From assembly GCF_001864835.1 (NCBI RefSeq), contig NZ_MJGI01000004.1, forward strand, positions 42,140-106,139: a stretch of 64,000 nucleotides of DNA, given 5' to 3'. Source of the stretch: Curtobacterium sp. MCBA15_001. Lineage in GTDB: Bacteria; Actinomycetota; Actinomycetes; Actinomycetales; Microbacteriaceae. Position 1 is the stretch's first letter; every line of letters begins with the position of its first letter. The notes under the pieces were generated by a model, which did not search any database, was not told the DNA's origin, and saw only the letters and a program-made list of their open reading frames with translations. Below, one piece after another: positions 9,642-18,590 of this stretch. The position numbers and the translations under genes are program-made.

Positions 9642-10301
9642 TCAGTCCAGCGCGTCGACCGCGGCCAGGACGGTCGCGACCTCGGTCCGCCGGGTGTAGT
9701 CGACCTGCACGTCGGCGAACCGGACGACCCCGGCTGCGTCGAGGACGAAGACCGACGGGAACGGGATCGCCGCCGTGGCGTCGGCATTGCTGTCAGCGAC
9801 GTCGAAGCCCAGCGCGGTGTGGGCCTGACGAGCCTCCGGGCTCGGGGCGGTGACGATGCCGAGCGCGGACGCCAGGGCGTTGGACGGGTCGGACAGCACC
9901 GGGAAGGCCAGCTCCCCGTTCGCGATCGCCTGTTCCGACCCTTCGGGCGTCTGCGGCGAGACCGCGACGAGCTGGACGCCACGTGCGGTCAGTCCGGGCA
10001 GCAGGTCCTGCTGGTAGGTGCGGAGCGTGAGGTTGCAGTACGGGCACCAGGCGCCGCGGTAGAACACGATCACGGCCGGCGTGCCGTCGAGCACGTCGGC
10101 CAGGGCAACCGACTGCCCGATCGGCGTCACCAGGGTGGCGTCGGGGAACCGCTCACCGACGCCCCGAGCGTCTGCCGGGACGCCCTCGGCGCGGAGGGCG
10201 GCCTGCTCCTGGTCGAACACGGCTGACAGGGACGGGCCGATCTGGGCGGTGAAGCCCTCGTTGAACGAGGTGACCTGGTCGGCGAGCAGCGGTTCGGGCA
10301 T
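9642..10301 (-). CDS. peroxiredoxin-like protein (AhpC/TSA)
   Basis: A 219-residue cytosolic thioredoxin-fold protein. The active-site region is VIVFYRGAWCPYCN, with a CxxC where peroxiredoxins and redoxins carry the peroxidatic cysteine. Further on are QLVAVSPQTPEGS and FPVLSDPSNALASALGI, as in AhpC/TSA proteins. It probably reduces peroxides with a thiol donor. The start is the ATG at 10301, which has AGGAG seven bases upstream; an in-frame upstream start would add 17 residues without a good site. Confidence 0.85.
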   Translation of the reverse strand: MPEPLLADQVTSFNEGFTAQIGPSLSAVFDQEQAALRAEGVPADARGVGERFPDATLVTPIGQSVALADVLDGTPAVIVFYRGAWCPYCNLTLRTYQQDLLPGLTARGVQLVAVSPQTPEGSEQAIANGELAFPVLSDPSNALASALGIVTAPSPEARQAHTALGFDVADSNADATAAIPFPSVFVLDAAGVVRFADVQVDYTRRTEVATVLAAVDALD

Positions 10302-10425
10302 CGGGGACTCCTGCAGCAGTGGACCGGCGCGGGTCGCCGGTTCCCGGAGCATAGGCAGACCGGTCCGGCCCAGGACAGGGCGGCGTCACGTGGTGTCACA
10401 CGGGCGCGAGCGCGGTGCGCGCGGG

Positions 10426-11211
10426 TCAGAAGAGGGTGGCGCTGCCGCCCGCCGACGGGGACACGGCGGAGGGGTCCACCGGCTCGATCAGCTGCGGGCC
10501 GTCGTTGCGCACGCTGTTGACGGTGCGCGCCACCTCGTACTGCTGCAGACCCGCCGCGACCGCGAGCGACTCGTGGTCCAGCAGCGCGAGCAGCTCGTCG
10601 GGGGAACGGTCGTCGTCCGCCCCGCCGAGCCACGCGTCGTAGCCGTCCGGAGTGAGGAACGCCGGCATGCGGTCATGCACCTCGCCCGGGGCGACGTGGG
10701 CGTCCCGCGTGATGATCGCCAGCGAGAGCCGCCACTTGTCCGGGTCGTCCTCGGGCTTGGTCGGGTCGGGCCAGGCGCTCACGACACCGGCCATCGCCAG
10801 CGCGCCGCCGGGTTCGTGGACGAAGTGGGGCTCCTTGCCGTCCTCGCGCACGACCCACTCGTAGTAGCCGAGGGCCGGCACGATGCACCGGTTCGTCGCG
10901 AAGGCGCGCTTGAACATCCCGCTCGTGGCGACGGTCTCGATCCGGGCGTTGATCGGCTTCGGGCGCTGCTTGGTGAAGTCCTTCGCCCAGCTCGGCACGA
11001 AGCCCCAGCTGATGCGGGGGAGTTCGCGCTCACCATGCCGCTGCCGTACCGCGGCGACGGGGTCGGTCGGCGCGACGTTCCAGCTCGGGACCAGGCCCGT
11101 GCCGACGACGCCCGTGTCCTCGTCCACGTGCTCGGTGCGGTCGGCGAGCTCGCCGAGCAGTTCGGGGAGCAGGTCGGCGGTGGTGTCGGAGACGACGAAG
11201 CGGCCACACAT
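10426..11211 (-). CDS. SRAP domain protein (HMCES/YedK family)
   Basis: 261 residues starting MCGRFVVSD. Cys2, exposed after removal of Met1, is the residue that in this family forms a thiazolidine crosslink with abasic sites in single-stranded DNA. Other family marks are WNVAPTDPV, ARIETVATSGMF, NRCIVPALGYYEWV and APGEVHDRMP with its active-site histidine. The likely role is protection of abasic sites in DNA near stalled forks. The start is fixed by the need for Cys at position 2, although the frame continues open upstream. Confidence 0.92.
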   Translation of the reverse strand: MCGRFVVSDTTADLLPELLGELADRTEHVDEDTGVVGTGLVPSWNVAPTDPVAAVRQRHGERELPRISWGFVPSWAKDFTKQRPKPINARIETVATSGMFKRAFATNRCIVPALGYYEWVVREDGKEPHFVHEPGGALAMAGVVSAWPDPTKPEDDPDKWRLSLAIITRDAHVAPGEVHDRMPAFLTPDGYDAWLGGADDDRSPDELLALLDHESLAVAAGLQQYEVARTVNSVRNDGPQLIEPVDPSAVSPSAGGSATLF

Positions 11212-11294
11212 GCGCCCAGTGTGCTCGCCGCCGCCGACAGGCGTGCGGCGGTGGAGGCCGGCGGGCGACCCGGCGGACCCGCGCGCACGTCGCG

Positions 11295-11882
11295 TCAGGG
11301 GAGCGGGGCGAGCGACTCCGCGGTCCGACGCGCACGCTCGGCGCGCCCGAGCTTGAGCAGGGCCCCCGGCAGGTTCGCCGCGTACACGACCAACAGCACC
11401 GGCCACAGGCGCGTGGCCCCCATCACCGCACCAGCGGTGCCCGCGAGGAAGCCGGCCGCGAGCGCCGTGGTGCCGCGCACGATGTCGAGGGTCACCCCTC
11501 GTCGGAGGAGCGCCGTGTCGGTCAGCACCGCCTCGCGGTCGTCCTGGTCCATCATCGGCGGCCGACGTCCGAGGTACGGCTGGACGGACCACCGGACGGT
11601 CCGGGCGGTGTCGGCACGGACCTGGCGACCGTTGATCGTCGCGCGCGGCTCGACCGGTCGGCTGAGTGGACAGCACGCGAACGCCGCCAGCCCGACGGCG
11701 ACCGTGAACAGCGCCACGACCACCACCGAGCCCGCCCAGTGGGTCGCGACTTCGAGCGCCGTCAGACCCGCGGCAGCGAGCACCGTGGCCAGGACGGCGA
11801 CCACGACCGCGCGACGCAAGCGCTCGGGCGCGACGACGTCACCGACGTGCCGCCAGAAGGTCTGCCACCCGAGTCGGAGCAT
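11295..11882 (-). CDS. membrane protein, paralogue of next gene
   Basis: 195 residues with four likely membrane spans in two pairs (about 27-70 and 140-170) separated by a soluble stretch with RPPMMDQDDREAVL. It begins LRLGWQTFWRHVG and ends with an Arg-rich ERARRTAESL segment. The gene upstream encodes a protein of the same layout with YSLGWRVFRDHVG, ADRAAVL and ERARALAAAL, so the two are tandem duplicates, six bases apart and surely co-transcribed. No known family recognised; function unknown. Confidence 0.7.
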   Translation of the reverse strand: MLRLGWQTFWRHVGDVVAPERLRRAVVVAVLATVLAAAGLTALEVATHWAGSVVVVALFTVAVGLAAFACCPLSRPVEPRATINGRQVRADTARTVRWSVQPYLGRRPPMMDQDDREAVLTDTALLRRGVTLDIVRGTTALAAGFLAGTAGAVMGATRLWPVLLVVYAANLPGALLKLGRAERARRTAESLAPLP

Positions 11883-11888
11883 CGCGCG

Positions 11889-12569
11889 CTACCGGTCGTC
11901 GCCGGGCAGGGCGAGCTTCGACCCGGACGGGGTACCCGGACGCCCGGGTCGCACGGGACCCGGGGTGCGCTGTGGCGGGACGTCGGGCAGAGCCGCTGCC
12001 AGTGCGCGGGCCCGTTCGACACGGCCGAGCCGGCCCACGTCGCTCACGACGCGGACGACCACGATCAGCGACACCCAGACCGGCCAGGCTCCTGGTACCT
12101 GGAGCAGGGCCACGGCGCTGAACGCCAGGACCGCCACGACCGAGACCAGGACGGCGCGGTACACCTCGGGCACCACGCCGGCACGGACGACGTCGGCCTC
12201 GCGCAGGACGGCGGCACGGTCCGCGGGGGCGATCGTCGGCGCGGGCCCACTGCGGAAGTACCGCTCGATCGGATCCGGCGCCTGCATGCCCATGCCGGAC
12301 CAGTACACCCGCGAGCCGTCGACCGTCCGGGGGCGCAGCGGGACCAGGGCCGCGCCGAACACCCCGACCGCCAGGGCGAGCAGGACGAGCGCGACCACCG
12401 CGACGGCGCTGCCGAGGTCCGGCCAGCCGAACGCCAGTCCGGTCGCGACCAGCCCAGCGGCGGCCACGACGGCGACGACGACGCCCACGAGCACCGATCG
12501 ACGGCGACGATCCGCAGGGACGGCCCGCCCGACGTGGTCGCGGAAGACACGCCACCCCAACGAGTACAT
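11889..12569 (-). CDS. membrane protein, paralogue of next gene
   Basis: 226 residues, first gene of a two-gene unit with its diverged copy (11295-11882). Layout: YSLGWRVFRDHVG, two membrane spans, a soluble linker with YWSGMGMQAPDPIERYF and a PADRAAVLREADVV helix, two more spans, and an ERARALAAAL segment followed by a Pro/Gly/Arg-rich tail absent from the copy. The ATG has AGGGGG just upstream. Function unknown; the pair may form a heteromer, which is a guess from gene order. Confidence 0.7.
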   Translation of the reverse strand: MYSLGWRVFRDHVGRAVPADRRRRSVLVGVVVAVVAAAGLVATGLAFGWPDLGSAVAVVALVLLALAVGVFGAALVPLRPRTVDGSRVYWSGMGMQAPDPIERYFRSGPAPTIAPADRAAVLREADVVRAGVVPEVYRAVLVSVVAVLAFSAVALLQVPGAWPVWVSLIVVVRVVSDVGRLGRVERARALAAALPDVPPQRTPGPVRPGRPGTPSGSKLALPGDDR

Positions 12570-12690
12570 GCCCCCTGTGTACTCGCGCCGCGCCCGGACA
12601 CGCCCGGCCTGCGGGACACCGTGCGGGACCCCGCCGCGGCCGTGCGGGTCGCATCAGCGATCGTCCAGGCAGGGGCGCTCACCTGCTGCC

Positions 12691-13116
<426 letters not shown>

Positions 13117-13142
13117 CCCGGCTGCCTGGCACGCTGATCGGC

Positions 13143-13526
13143 ATGGACCCCGCGTCGCGCTGCCCCTGCCTGAGCGGGAACCCGTACGGCGAGTGCTGCG
13201 GCCCCCTGCACGACGGGGCCGCGGCACCCACCGCCGAGCGGCTGATGCGGTCGCGGTTCTCGGCCTTCGCCCTCGGCCTGCCCGAGTACCTGCTCCGGAC
13301 GTGGCACCCGACCACGCGTCCGGCCACGCTCGAGCTCGACCCGGACCAGCGATGGACGCGGCTCGACGTCACGGCGACCCGGTCGGGAGGCCCGTTCGAC
13401 TCCCGGGGCACGGTCGCCTTCCGCGCATGGTGGCGCACCGACACCGAGCGTGGCACGCTCGAGGAGACGAGCGAGTTCGTCCGCGAGCACGGCCGCTGGT
13501 CCTACGTGGACGGCACCGTCACCTGA
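13143..13526 (+). CDS. YchJ-family protein with Cys-rich head
   Basis: 127 residues starting MDPASRCPCLSG and continuing ECCGPLH, a short SEC-C-like cysteine cluster that probably binds zinc. ERLMRSRFSAFALGLPEYLL and FRAWW follow, as in the YchJ/UPF0225 family. The biochemical role of that family is unknown. It starts 27 bases after ohr and ends 15 bases before the dehydrogenase gene, so the three are probably one operon. Confidence 0.8.
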   Translation: MDPASRCPCLSGNPYGECCGPLHDGAAAPTAERLMRSRFSAFALGLPEYLLRTWHPTTRPATLELDPDQRWTRLDVTATRSGGPFDSRGTVAFRAWWRTDTERGTLEETSEFVREHGRWSYVDGTVT

Positions 13527-13540
13527 CACGGAAGGGCACC

Positions 13541-14491
13541 ATGCCCCGCGACATCACCGCCTTCGGCGCGAAGACCACCGCTGCCCAGGTGCTGGACGGC
13601 ATCGACCTGACCGGCAGCACGGCGGTCGTCACCGGCGCCGCGTCCGGCATCGGCGTCGAGACGGCCCGGGCGCTCGCCGGCGCCGGTGCCACCGTGACCC
13701 TGGCCGTGCGCGACCTCGCCGCCGGGCAGCGCGTCGCCGAGGACATCGCAGCGACGACGGGCAGGGCAGCACCCGCCGTGGCGGAACTGCACCTGGACCG
13801 ACCGACCTCGGTCGAGGCGTTCACGACGGCCTGGCAGGGGCCGCTCGACGTCCTGGTGAACAACGCCGGCATCATGGACGCTCCCGAGACGTACACGTCC
13901 GCCGGGTGGGAGTCGCAGTTCGCCACGAACCACCTCGGCCACTTCGCGCTGGCCCTCGGGCTGCACGAGGCCATGGCGGCGGCGGGGAACGCCCGGATCG
14001 TGTCCGTGTCGTCGAGCGGGCACGGCTCGTCGCCCGTCGTGTTCGACGACCTGTTCTTCCGTCGGCGCCCGTACGAGCCCGGTCTGGCGTACGCCCAGTC
14101 GAAGACCGCGAACGCCCTGTTCGCCGTCGGGGTCGGACTCCGCTGGGGCGACGACGGCATCACCGCGAACTCCTGCATGCCCGGTGGCATCTGGACCGGG
14201 CTGCAGAAGCACTGGGACCCGGACGTCCTGGCGGCGACGAAGATCGCCGCGGCCGACGTCGTGAAGACCCCGGCGCAGGGAGCGGCCACGTCCGTGCTCC
14301 TGGCGACGGCGCCCGAGCTCGCCGACGTCACCGGCCGGTACTTCGAGGACTGCCACGAGTCCGCCGTGGTCGACGCCGTGCAGGACGGCCTGTACGGCGT
14401 GCTGCCCTGGGCGCTCGACACCCGCGACGCCGACCGGCTGTGGGACGTGTCCGTCGCACTGCTCGATGCCGAGGCGCGCTCCCGACGCTGA
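13541..14491 (+). CDS. short-chain dehydrogenase
   Basis: 316 residues, a classical Rossmann-fold SDR. The cofactor site is VVTGAASGIGVETARAL, the NNAGIM motif is present, and the catalytic Ser and YxxxK are in VSVSSSGHG and AYAQSKTANAL. It resembles the light-dependent-reductase or retinol-dehydrogenase-like SDRs common in actinobacteria, so the substrate cannot be named. A GGAAGGG site precedes the ATG. It closes the ohr operon. Confidence 0.85.
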   Translation: MPRDITAFGAKTTAAQVLDGIDLTGSTAVVTGAASGIGVETARALAGAGATVTLAVRDLAAGQRVAEDIAATTGRAAPAVAELHLDRPTSVEAFTTAWQGPLDVLVNNAGIMDAPETYTSAGWESQFATNHLGHFALALGLHEAMAAAGNARIVSVSSSGHGSSPVVFDDLFFRRRPYEPGLAYAQSKTANALFAVGVGLRWGDDGITANSCMPGGIWTGLQKHWDPDVLAATKIAAADVVKTPAQGAATSVLLATAPELADVTGRYFEDCHESAVVDAVQDGLYGVLPWALDTRDADRLWDVSVALLDAEARSRR

Positions 14492-14528
14492 CGCGAGCCG
14501 CGTGGCCGCGTGCTGACGCGCCCCGCGC

Positions 14529-15419
14529 TCAGCCGCCGATCGTGTCCGGCAGCCGCACGGCCCGACGCATCGCCCGGCGCACCGCGGCCTCGTCGGGCAG
14601 CAGCTCGTCCTCGTCGCCCGTCAGGAAGAACCGGATCTGCCCGATCGCCTGCTCGGTGAGCATGTCGAGGCCGTTGAGCACCCGGCCCCCGGCGTCCGAC
14701 CATGCCCGCGACGCCGCTGTCGGCCACGGCTCGTACGCCACGTCGAACAGCACCGCGTCGGGACCGCTCGGCACCAGCGGGAGCCCGTCGGCCGCACCGC
14801 CGGGCAACGTCGACACGACGAACCCGAGCGGTCCGGCCGCAGCCAGGTCGGCGAGCGGGTGCACCTCGAGCGTGACCCCGAGTCGGGTCGCCAGGGTCAC
14901 CAGGTTGCCGGCGCGCGCGGGGTCCCGCGCGAAGACCCGGACCACCGAGGCGCCCAGACGCAGGGACGCGGTCAGGGCGCTCGCCGCGGTCGCGCCGCTG
15001 CCCAGGATCGTGGCCGTGCCGCCGTGGCGGAGTCCGGGCAGGTGCCCCAGTGCTGCGACCGGGCGGACCAGCCCCTCGACGTCGGTGTTCGCGCCGTGGA
15101 GCAGCACCCGGTCGCCCGAGGTCCGGAACGCCACGGTGTTCGCGACACCGAGCTCGTCGACCAGAGGCGTCGTCCGGTCCAGGAGCGGCAGCACCTCGCG
15201 CTTGAGCGGCATCGTCAGGCTGAGCCCGCGCTGCTCCGGGCCCAGCCCCGCGACGAACGCGTCGAGCCCGCCGGACGCGACCTCGTGCCTCCCGTACGTG
15301 AAGGGGACCCCGAGCACCACGTACGCCGCCAGGTGCAGCGTGGGGGAGAGCGAGTGCGCGATGGGGGAGCCGAGCACCGCGAGCGCGGTCCGGTCCGGTT
15401 CGTGCCAGGGGTGGGTCAC
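14529..15419 (-). CDS. aroE: shikimate dehydrogenase
   Basis: 296 residues. The N-terminal substrate domain has LGSPIAHSLSPTLH (shikimate-binding Ser pair), TMPLKRE with the catalytic lysine and NTDVEGLVR with the catalytic aspartate. The Rossmann half has ATILGSGATAASAL, and the C-terminal part has LNGLDMLTEQAIGQIRFF, typical of AroE. It reduces 3-dehydroshikimate with NADPH. The GSGATA loop differs from the usual GAGGA, which may affect cofactor choice. It is divergent from the siderophore-binding gene. Confidence 0.88.
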   Translation of the reverse strand: MTHPWHEPDRTALAVLGSPIAHSLSPTLHLAAYVVLGVPFTYGRHEVASGGLDAFVAGLGPEQRGLSLTMPLKREVLPLLDRTTPLVDELGVANTVAFRTSGDRVLLHGANTDVEGLVRPVAALGHLPGLRHGGTATILGSGATAASALTASLRLGASVVRVFARDPARAGNLVTLATRLGVTLEVHPLADLAAAGPLGFVVSTLPGGAADGLPLVPSGPDAVLFDVAYEPWPTAASRAWSDAGGRVLNGLDMLTEQAIGQIRFFLTGDEDELLPDEAAVRRAMRRAVRLPDTIGG

Positions 15420-15458
15420 GGTCTGAGAGCCTACCCAGCCGAGCCGGGCGGGACGTGC

Positions 15459-15477
15459 TTAGGGTAGCCTCACCTAT
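15459..15477 (+). promoter_or_regulatory. DtxR/IdeR-type iron box
   Basis: TTAGGGTAGCCTCACCTAT closely matches the 19-bp DtxR/IdeR consensus TTAGGTTAGGCTAACCTAA and ends directly before the GTG start of the iron-siderophore binding protein. Iron-loaded repressor here would block transcription. Confidence 0.8.
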
Positions 15478-16491
15478 GTGATCCGATCCTCTTCCCCTTC
15501 TTCGCGCGTGCGCCGCGTGCTGGCTGCCGCAGGCGCCGTCGTGGCCGCGTCGCTCGTCCTCGCCGGGTGCGCCGGTGGCTCGACGACCGCACAGTCCACC
15601 TCGTCCGCGACGGGCGACGGTGCGTTCCCCGTGTCCATCACGACCGGCCTCGGCACCACGACGATCGAGTCGCAGCCCAAGCGCGTCGTCGCCCTCGGCT
15701 GGGGCGACGCCGAGACGGCACTGGAACTCGGCGTGCAGCCCGTCGGCGCGAGCGACTGGCTGGCGTTCGGTGGCGACGGAGTCGGGCCGTGGCTCAAGGG
15801 CGCGTACACGAAGTCGCCGAAGATCATCAACACGCTCGAGCCCAGCTACGAGGACATCCTGAAGCTCAAGCCGGACCTGATCCTCGACGTCAAGTCGTCG
15901 GGCGACAAGGACCGCTACAGCAAGCTCTCCGCCATCGCGCCGACCGTGGCGATCCCGAGGGGCGGCGCGAACTACCTCGCCACCACCGAGCAGCAGACCA
16001 CGATGATCGCGAAGGCGCTCGGCAAGGTCTCCGAGGGCAAGGAGCTCCTGTCGGGGGTCGACCAGGCCTACGCCGCCGCACGCAAGGCCCACCCGGAGTT
16101 CGACGGCAAGACCGCCGTCATCGGGTCGTACACGTCCGAGGGCTTCGGCGCCTACGCCTCGGCCGACAGCCGCGCGCAGTTCATGGAGCAGCTCGGCTTC
16201 ACGATCCCGAAGCAGATCGACCGGGAAGCCGGCAAGCAGTTCTCGGTGTCGCTGTCGAACGAGAACCTCGACCTGCTCGACGCCGACCTGACCGTGATCC
16301 TGCCGATCTACGTCGACGCGTCAAAGGCCGAGGCCGACCCGCTGTTCCAGAAGGTCCCGTCCGTGCAGGCCGGCCACGACATCGTGGTCGACGACGCCGA
16401 CGTGTCCTCGGCGTTCTCGATGGGCACGACCGCTGCGATCGAGTGGGCGCTCAAGCGCCTGCCGGACGAGTTCCAGGCGAAGCTCGGCTGA
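15478..16491 (+). CDS. iron-siderophore binding lipoprotein
   Basis: 337 residues. Signal peptide with lipobox VLAGC near residue 35, then a FecB/FepB-type periplasmic-binding fold: TTTIESQPKRVVALGWGDAETALELG, PSYEDILKLKPDLIL and an EQLGF...DLLDADLTVILP C-terminal lobe. It is the membrane-tethered receptor of an ABC importer for ferric siderophores, but no permease or ATPase genes lie next to it. The GTG directly follows the iron box, so the transcript may be leaderless or the start slightly downstream. Confidence 0.88.
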   Translation: MIRSSSPSSRVRRVLAAAGAVVAASLVLAGCAGGSTTAQSTSSATGDGAFPVSITTGLGTTTIESQPKRVVALGWGDAETALELGVQPVGASDWLAFGGDGVGPWLKGAYTKSPKIINTLEPSYEDILKLKPDLILDVKSSGDKDRYSKLSAIAPTVAIPRGGANYLATTEQQTTMIAKALGKVSEGKELLSGVDQAYAAARKAHPEFDGKTAVIGSYTSEGFGAYASADSRAQFMEQLGFTIPKQIDREAGKQFSVSLSNENLDLLDADLTVILPIYVDASKAEADPLFQKVPSVQAGHDIVVDDADVSSAFSMGTTAAIEWALKRLPDEFQAKLG

Positions 16492-16503
16492 GCCGAGCGG
16501 ACC

Positions 16504-16536
16504 TGCTGCACGGCTGCTGCACGGCTGCTGCACGGC
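16504..16536 (+). repeat. 11-bp tandem repeat, three copies
   Basis: TGCTGCACGGC is repeated three times without a mismatch just after the stop codon of the siderophore-binding gene and just before a family A hairpin. Confidence 0.85.
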
Positions 16537-16538
16537 CA

Positions 16539-16598
16539 GGAGGCCCGGGTCACCACCCACGGACCGGTTGCGGTCCACCGGGGGTGAGCCGGGCCTCC
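16539..16598. terminator. family A hairpin, copy 2
   Basis: GGAGGCCCGG (16539-16548) pairs with CCGGGCCTCC (16589-16598). TCACC pairs inside it after a one-base mismatch, and an inner GGACCG/CGGTCC stem (16561-16576) fills the loop. It separates convergent genes. Confidence 0.75.
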
Positions 16599-16663
16599 AG
16601 TGCGTTGCGTCGGCCGGTGGCCGGCCTTCGGATCGGCCGGTCAGTCAGGCAGTCGGCCCTCGG

Positions 16664-17068
16664 TCAGACGCCGAACGTCGATCCGAGGAAGGCGAAGAGC
16701 AGCGCGATGAGCGGGAACGAGCCCTGGATGAACGCGGTGCTGAGGTAGCGGCGGCCGGTCCCGAGCAGGACCACGGCGGCCGCGAGCATGCTCGCCGTGC
16801 CGAAGACGACGAGCGGCCAGCCGGTCGCGCCGTTGCCCGCGAAGGCGAGCGCGACACCGAGGAAGGTGCCGATCGCCAGGAACAGGTTGTAGAAGCCCTG
16901 GTTGAAGGCGAGCGAGCGGGTGGCCCTGGCCTCGGCGTCCGAGGCGATGCCGAACGTCTTGCGGACGCGGGGGCTCGTCCAGGCGATCGACTCCATGAAG
17001 AAGATGTAGACGTGGAGCAGTCCGGCGAGGATCGCGAACACGCACGAGATGACGAGGAGGACCGACAT
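16664..17068 (-). CDS. DUF1304 family membrane protein
   Basis: 134 residues, four membrane spans. The sequence LLHVYIFFMESIAWTSPRV and LAFNQGFYNLFLAIG are typical of the DUF1304 family, a small integral membrane family of unknown function. I chose the ATG at 17068 because GGGAG precedes it at good spacing; an ATG three codons upstream lies inside that site. It is divergent from the chorismate mutase gene. Confidence 0.82.
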   Translation of the reverse strand: MSVLLVISCVFAILAGLLHVYIFFMESIAWTSPRVRKTFGIASDAEARATRSLAFNQGFYNLFLAIGTFLGVALAFAGNGATGWPLVVFGTASMLAAAVVLLGTGRRYLSTAFIQGSFPLIALLFAFLGSTFGV

Positions 17069-17147
17069 GGCTCCCATCCTCCCACTCCGTGAGCGAGGTT
17101 CCGTCATCGACGAGGTCGCGGGCAGCGCGCGCCGTTAGGCTCGGCGC

Positions 17148-17450
17148 ATGAGCGAGTACGACGAAGCGGCCGTGGCGGAACTGCGGAGCATCCGCCAGAG
17201 CATCGACAACATCGACGCCGCCGTGATCCACATGCTCGCCGAACGCTTCAAGTACACGCAGCGGGTCGGGTACCTCAAGGCCAGTGCCGGCATGCCCGCG
17301 GCCGACCCCGCACGCGAGCAGATCCAGGTCGCACGGCTGCGGTCACTGGCGGCGGAGTCGCACCTGGACCCGGCGTTCGCGGAGAAGTTCCTGAACTTCA
17401 TCGTCGCCGAGGTCATCCACCACCACGAGCAGATCGCGGAGGGCGCGTGA
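17148..17450 (+). CDS. chorismate mutase (AroQ type)
   Basis: 100 residues, all helical. ELRSIRQSIDNIDAAVIHML, AERFKYTQRVGYLKA and DPAREQIQVARL match the helical AroQ chorismate mutase fold; the conserved Arg, Lys and Arg that bind chorismate are present. It converts chorismate to prephenate for Phe and Tyr synthesis. Its stop overlaps the GTG of the lactonase gene by four bases, so the two are translationally coupled. Confidence 0.88.
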   Translation: MSEYDEAAVAELRSIRQSIDNIDAAVIHMLAERFKYTQRVGYLKASAGMPAADPAREQIQVARLRSLAAESHLDPAFAEKFLNFIVAEVIHHHEQIAEGA

Positions 17451-18559
17451 GCGCCGCCGACGACGCCCCGGCGTCGTCGCTGCCAGCGCTGCCGGACTTC
17501 TTCGTCGGGTCGTACACCGCCACCGGGGGCGGCACCGCGACGGGCATCTCCTTCGTGCGGGACGGTGTCGCAGCGACCGTCGCCGTGGTGGACGACCCCT
17601 CGTTCCTGGCCGTCTCGGGTGACCGCGTGTACGCCGTCTCCGAGGTCGTCGACGGCAGCGTGCACGCCTTCCGTCGGCACGGGGACGGGCCGGGGCACGG
17701 GCTGGAGCACCTGTGGCAGGCCTCCGCCGGGGGCGATGCGCCGTGCCACGTCCGGGTGGACGCGTCCGGGGTGCTCGTGCTGGCGAACTACACGTCCGGT
17801 ACGGTGACCGCGGTGTCCGTCGACGACCCGCAGGCGGTCGCGACCGTGGTGCTGCCCGACGTGACCGGGCCCGACGAGGACCGCCAGGACGGCCCGCACG
17901 CGCACCAGTCGACTGCGACGCCGTGGGGGACCGTGCTGGTCGCTGACCTGGGTGGGGACGCGTTGCACGAGTTCGCGGTGTCGGGGGCGTCTGGGGCGTC
18001 TTCGCCGGGATCGTCGTCTTCGTCTTCGTCTTCGTCTTCGTCGTCGTCGTCGTCGTTGGAGCTGACGCCGGTCCGGGTGCACCACGTCGCTCCGGGAGCC
18101 GGTCCGCGGCACATGGCCTGGTACGACGGGGACCTCTTCGTCACCGGCGAGCTCGACGGGCACGTATCACGACTGCGGCGGGACGAGAACGGTGCGCTAC
18201 GGGTCGTCGCCACCGCCCCGACGTGGGAGGGCGACGAGCCCGCTGCGGCGTCGGCTGTCGCCGGTGCGTCGCTGCTCAGCCACATCGAGGTCGACGAGGC
18301 CGGTCGGGTGGTCGTCGCGGTCCGGGGTCGCGACGTGATCGCCGTGCTCGACGCCTCGGACGGAGGCCTGTCGTTCGTCGGGGCGGTCTCGTGCGGTGGG
18401 TCGTGGCCGCGGCACTTCGCGCAGGTGCCCGGGTTCCTGCTCGTCGCGAACGAGCGGTCCGACGCCGTCGCGGTGCTGCCCGTGGGCGAGGACGGCGTGC
18501 CGGGAGCGCCCGTGGCACAGATCGCCGTGGGCACACCCACCTGCGTGGTGCCGGTCTAG
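17447..18559 (+). CDS. lactonase-family beta-propeller with Ser run
   Basis: 370 residues of the 6-phosphogluconolactonase-like seven-bladed propeller family (Lactonase, PF10282): DFFVGSYTATGGGTATGI, DAPCHVRVDASGVLVLANYT, PHAHQ, GAGPRHMAW and GSWPRHFAQVPGFLLVANE. The role may be sugar-lactone hydrolysis, though many members are untested. The odd feature is a run of 15 serines (about residues 189-203) encoded by TCG/TCT triplets at 18011-18055, in what should be a loop between blades. The GTG start overlaps the chorismate mutase stop. Confidence 0.85.
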   Translation: MSAADDAPASSLPALPDFFVGSYTATGGGTATGISFVRDGVAATVAVVDDPSFLAVSGDRVYAVSEVVDGSVHAFRRHGDGPGHGLEHLWQASAGGDAPCHVRVDASGVLVLANYTSGTVTAVSVDDPQAVATVVLPDVTGPDEDRQDGPHAHQSTATPWGTVLVADLGGDALHEFAVSGASGASSPGSSSSSSSSSSSSSSSLELTPVRVHHVAPGAGPRHMAWYDGDLFVTGELDGHVSRLRRDENGALRVVATAPTWEGDEPAAASAVAGASLLSHIEVDEAGRVVVAVRGRDVIAVLDASDGGLSFVGAVSCGGSWPRHFAQVPGFLLVANERSDAVAVLPVGEDGVPGAPVAQIAVGTPTCVVPV

Positions 18560-18590
18560 CGACTCGTCCCGGGCCGGATGCCGGTCGGGG

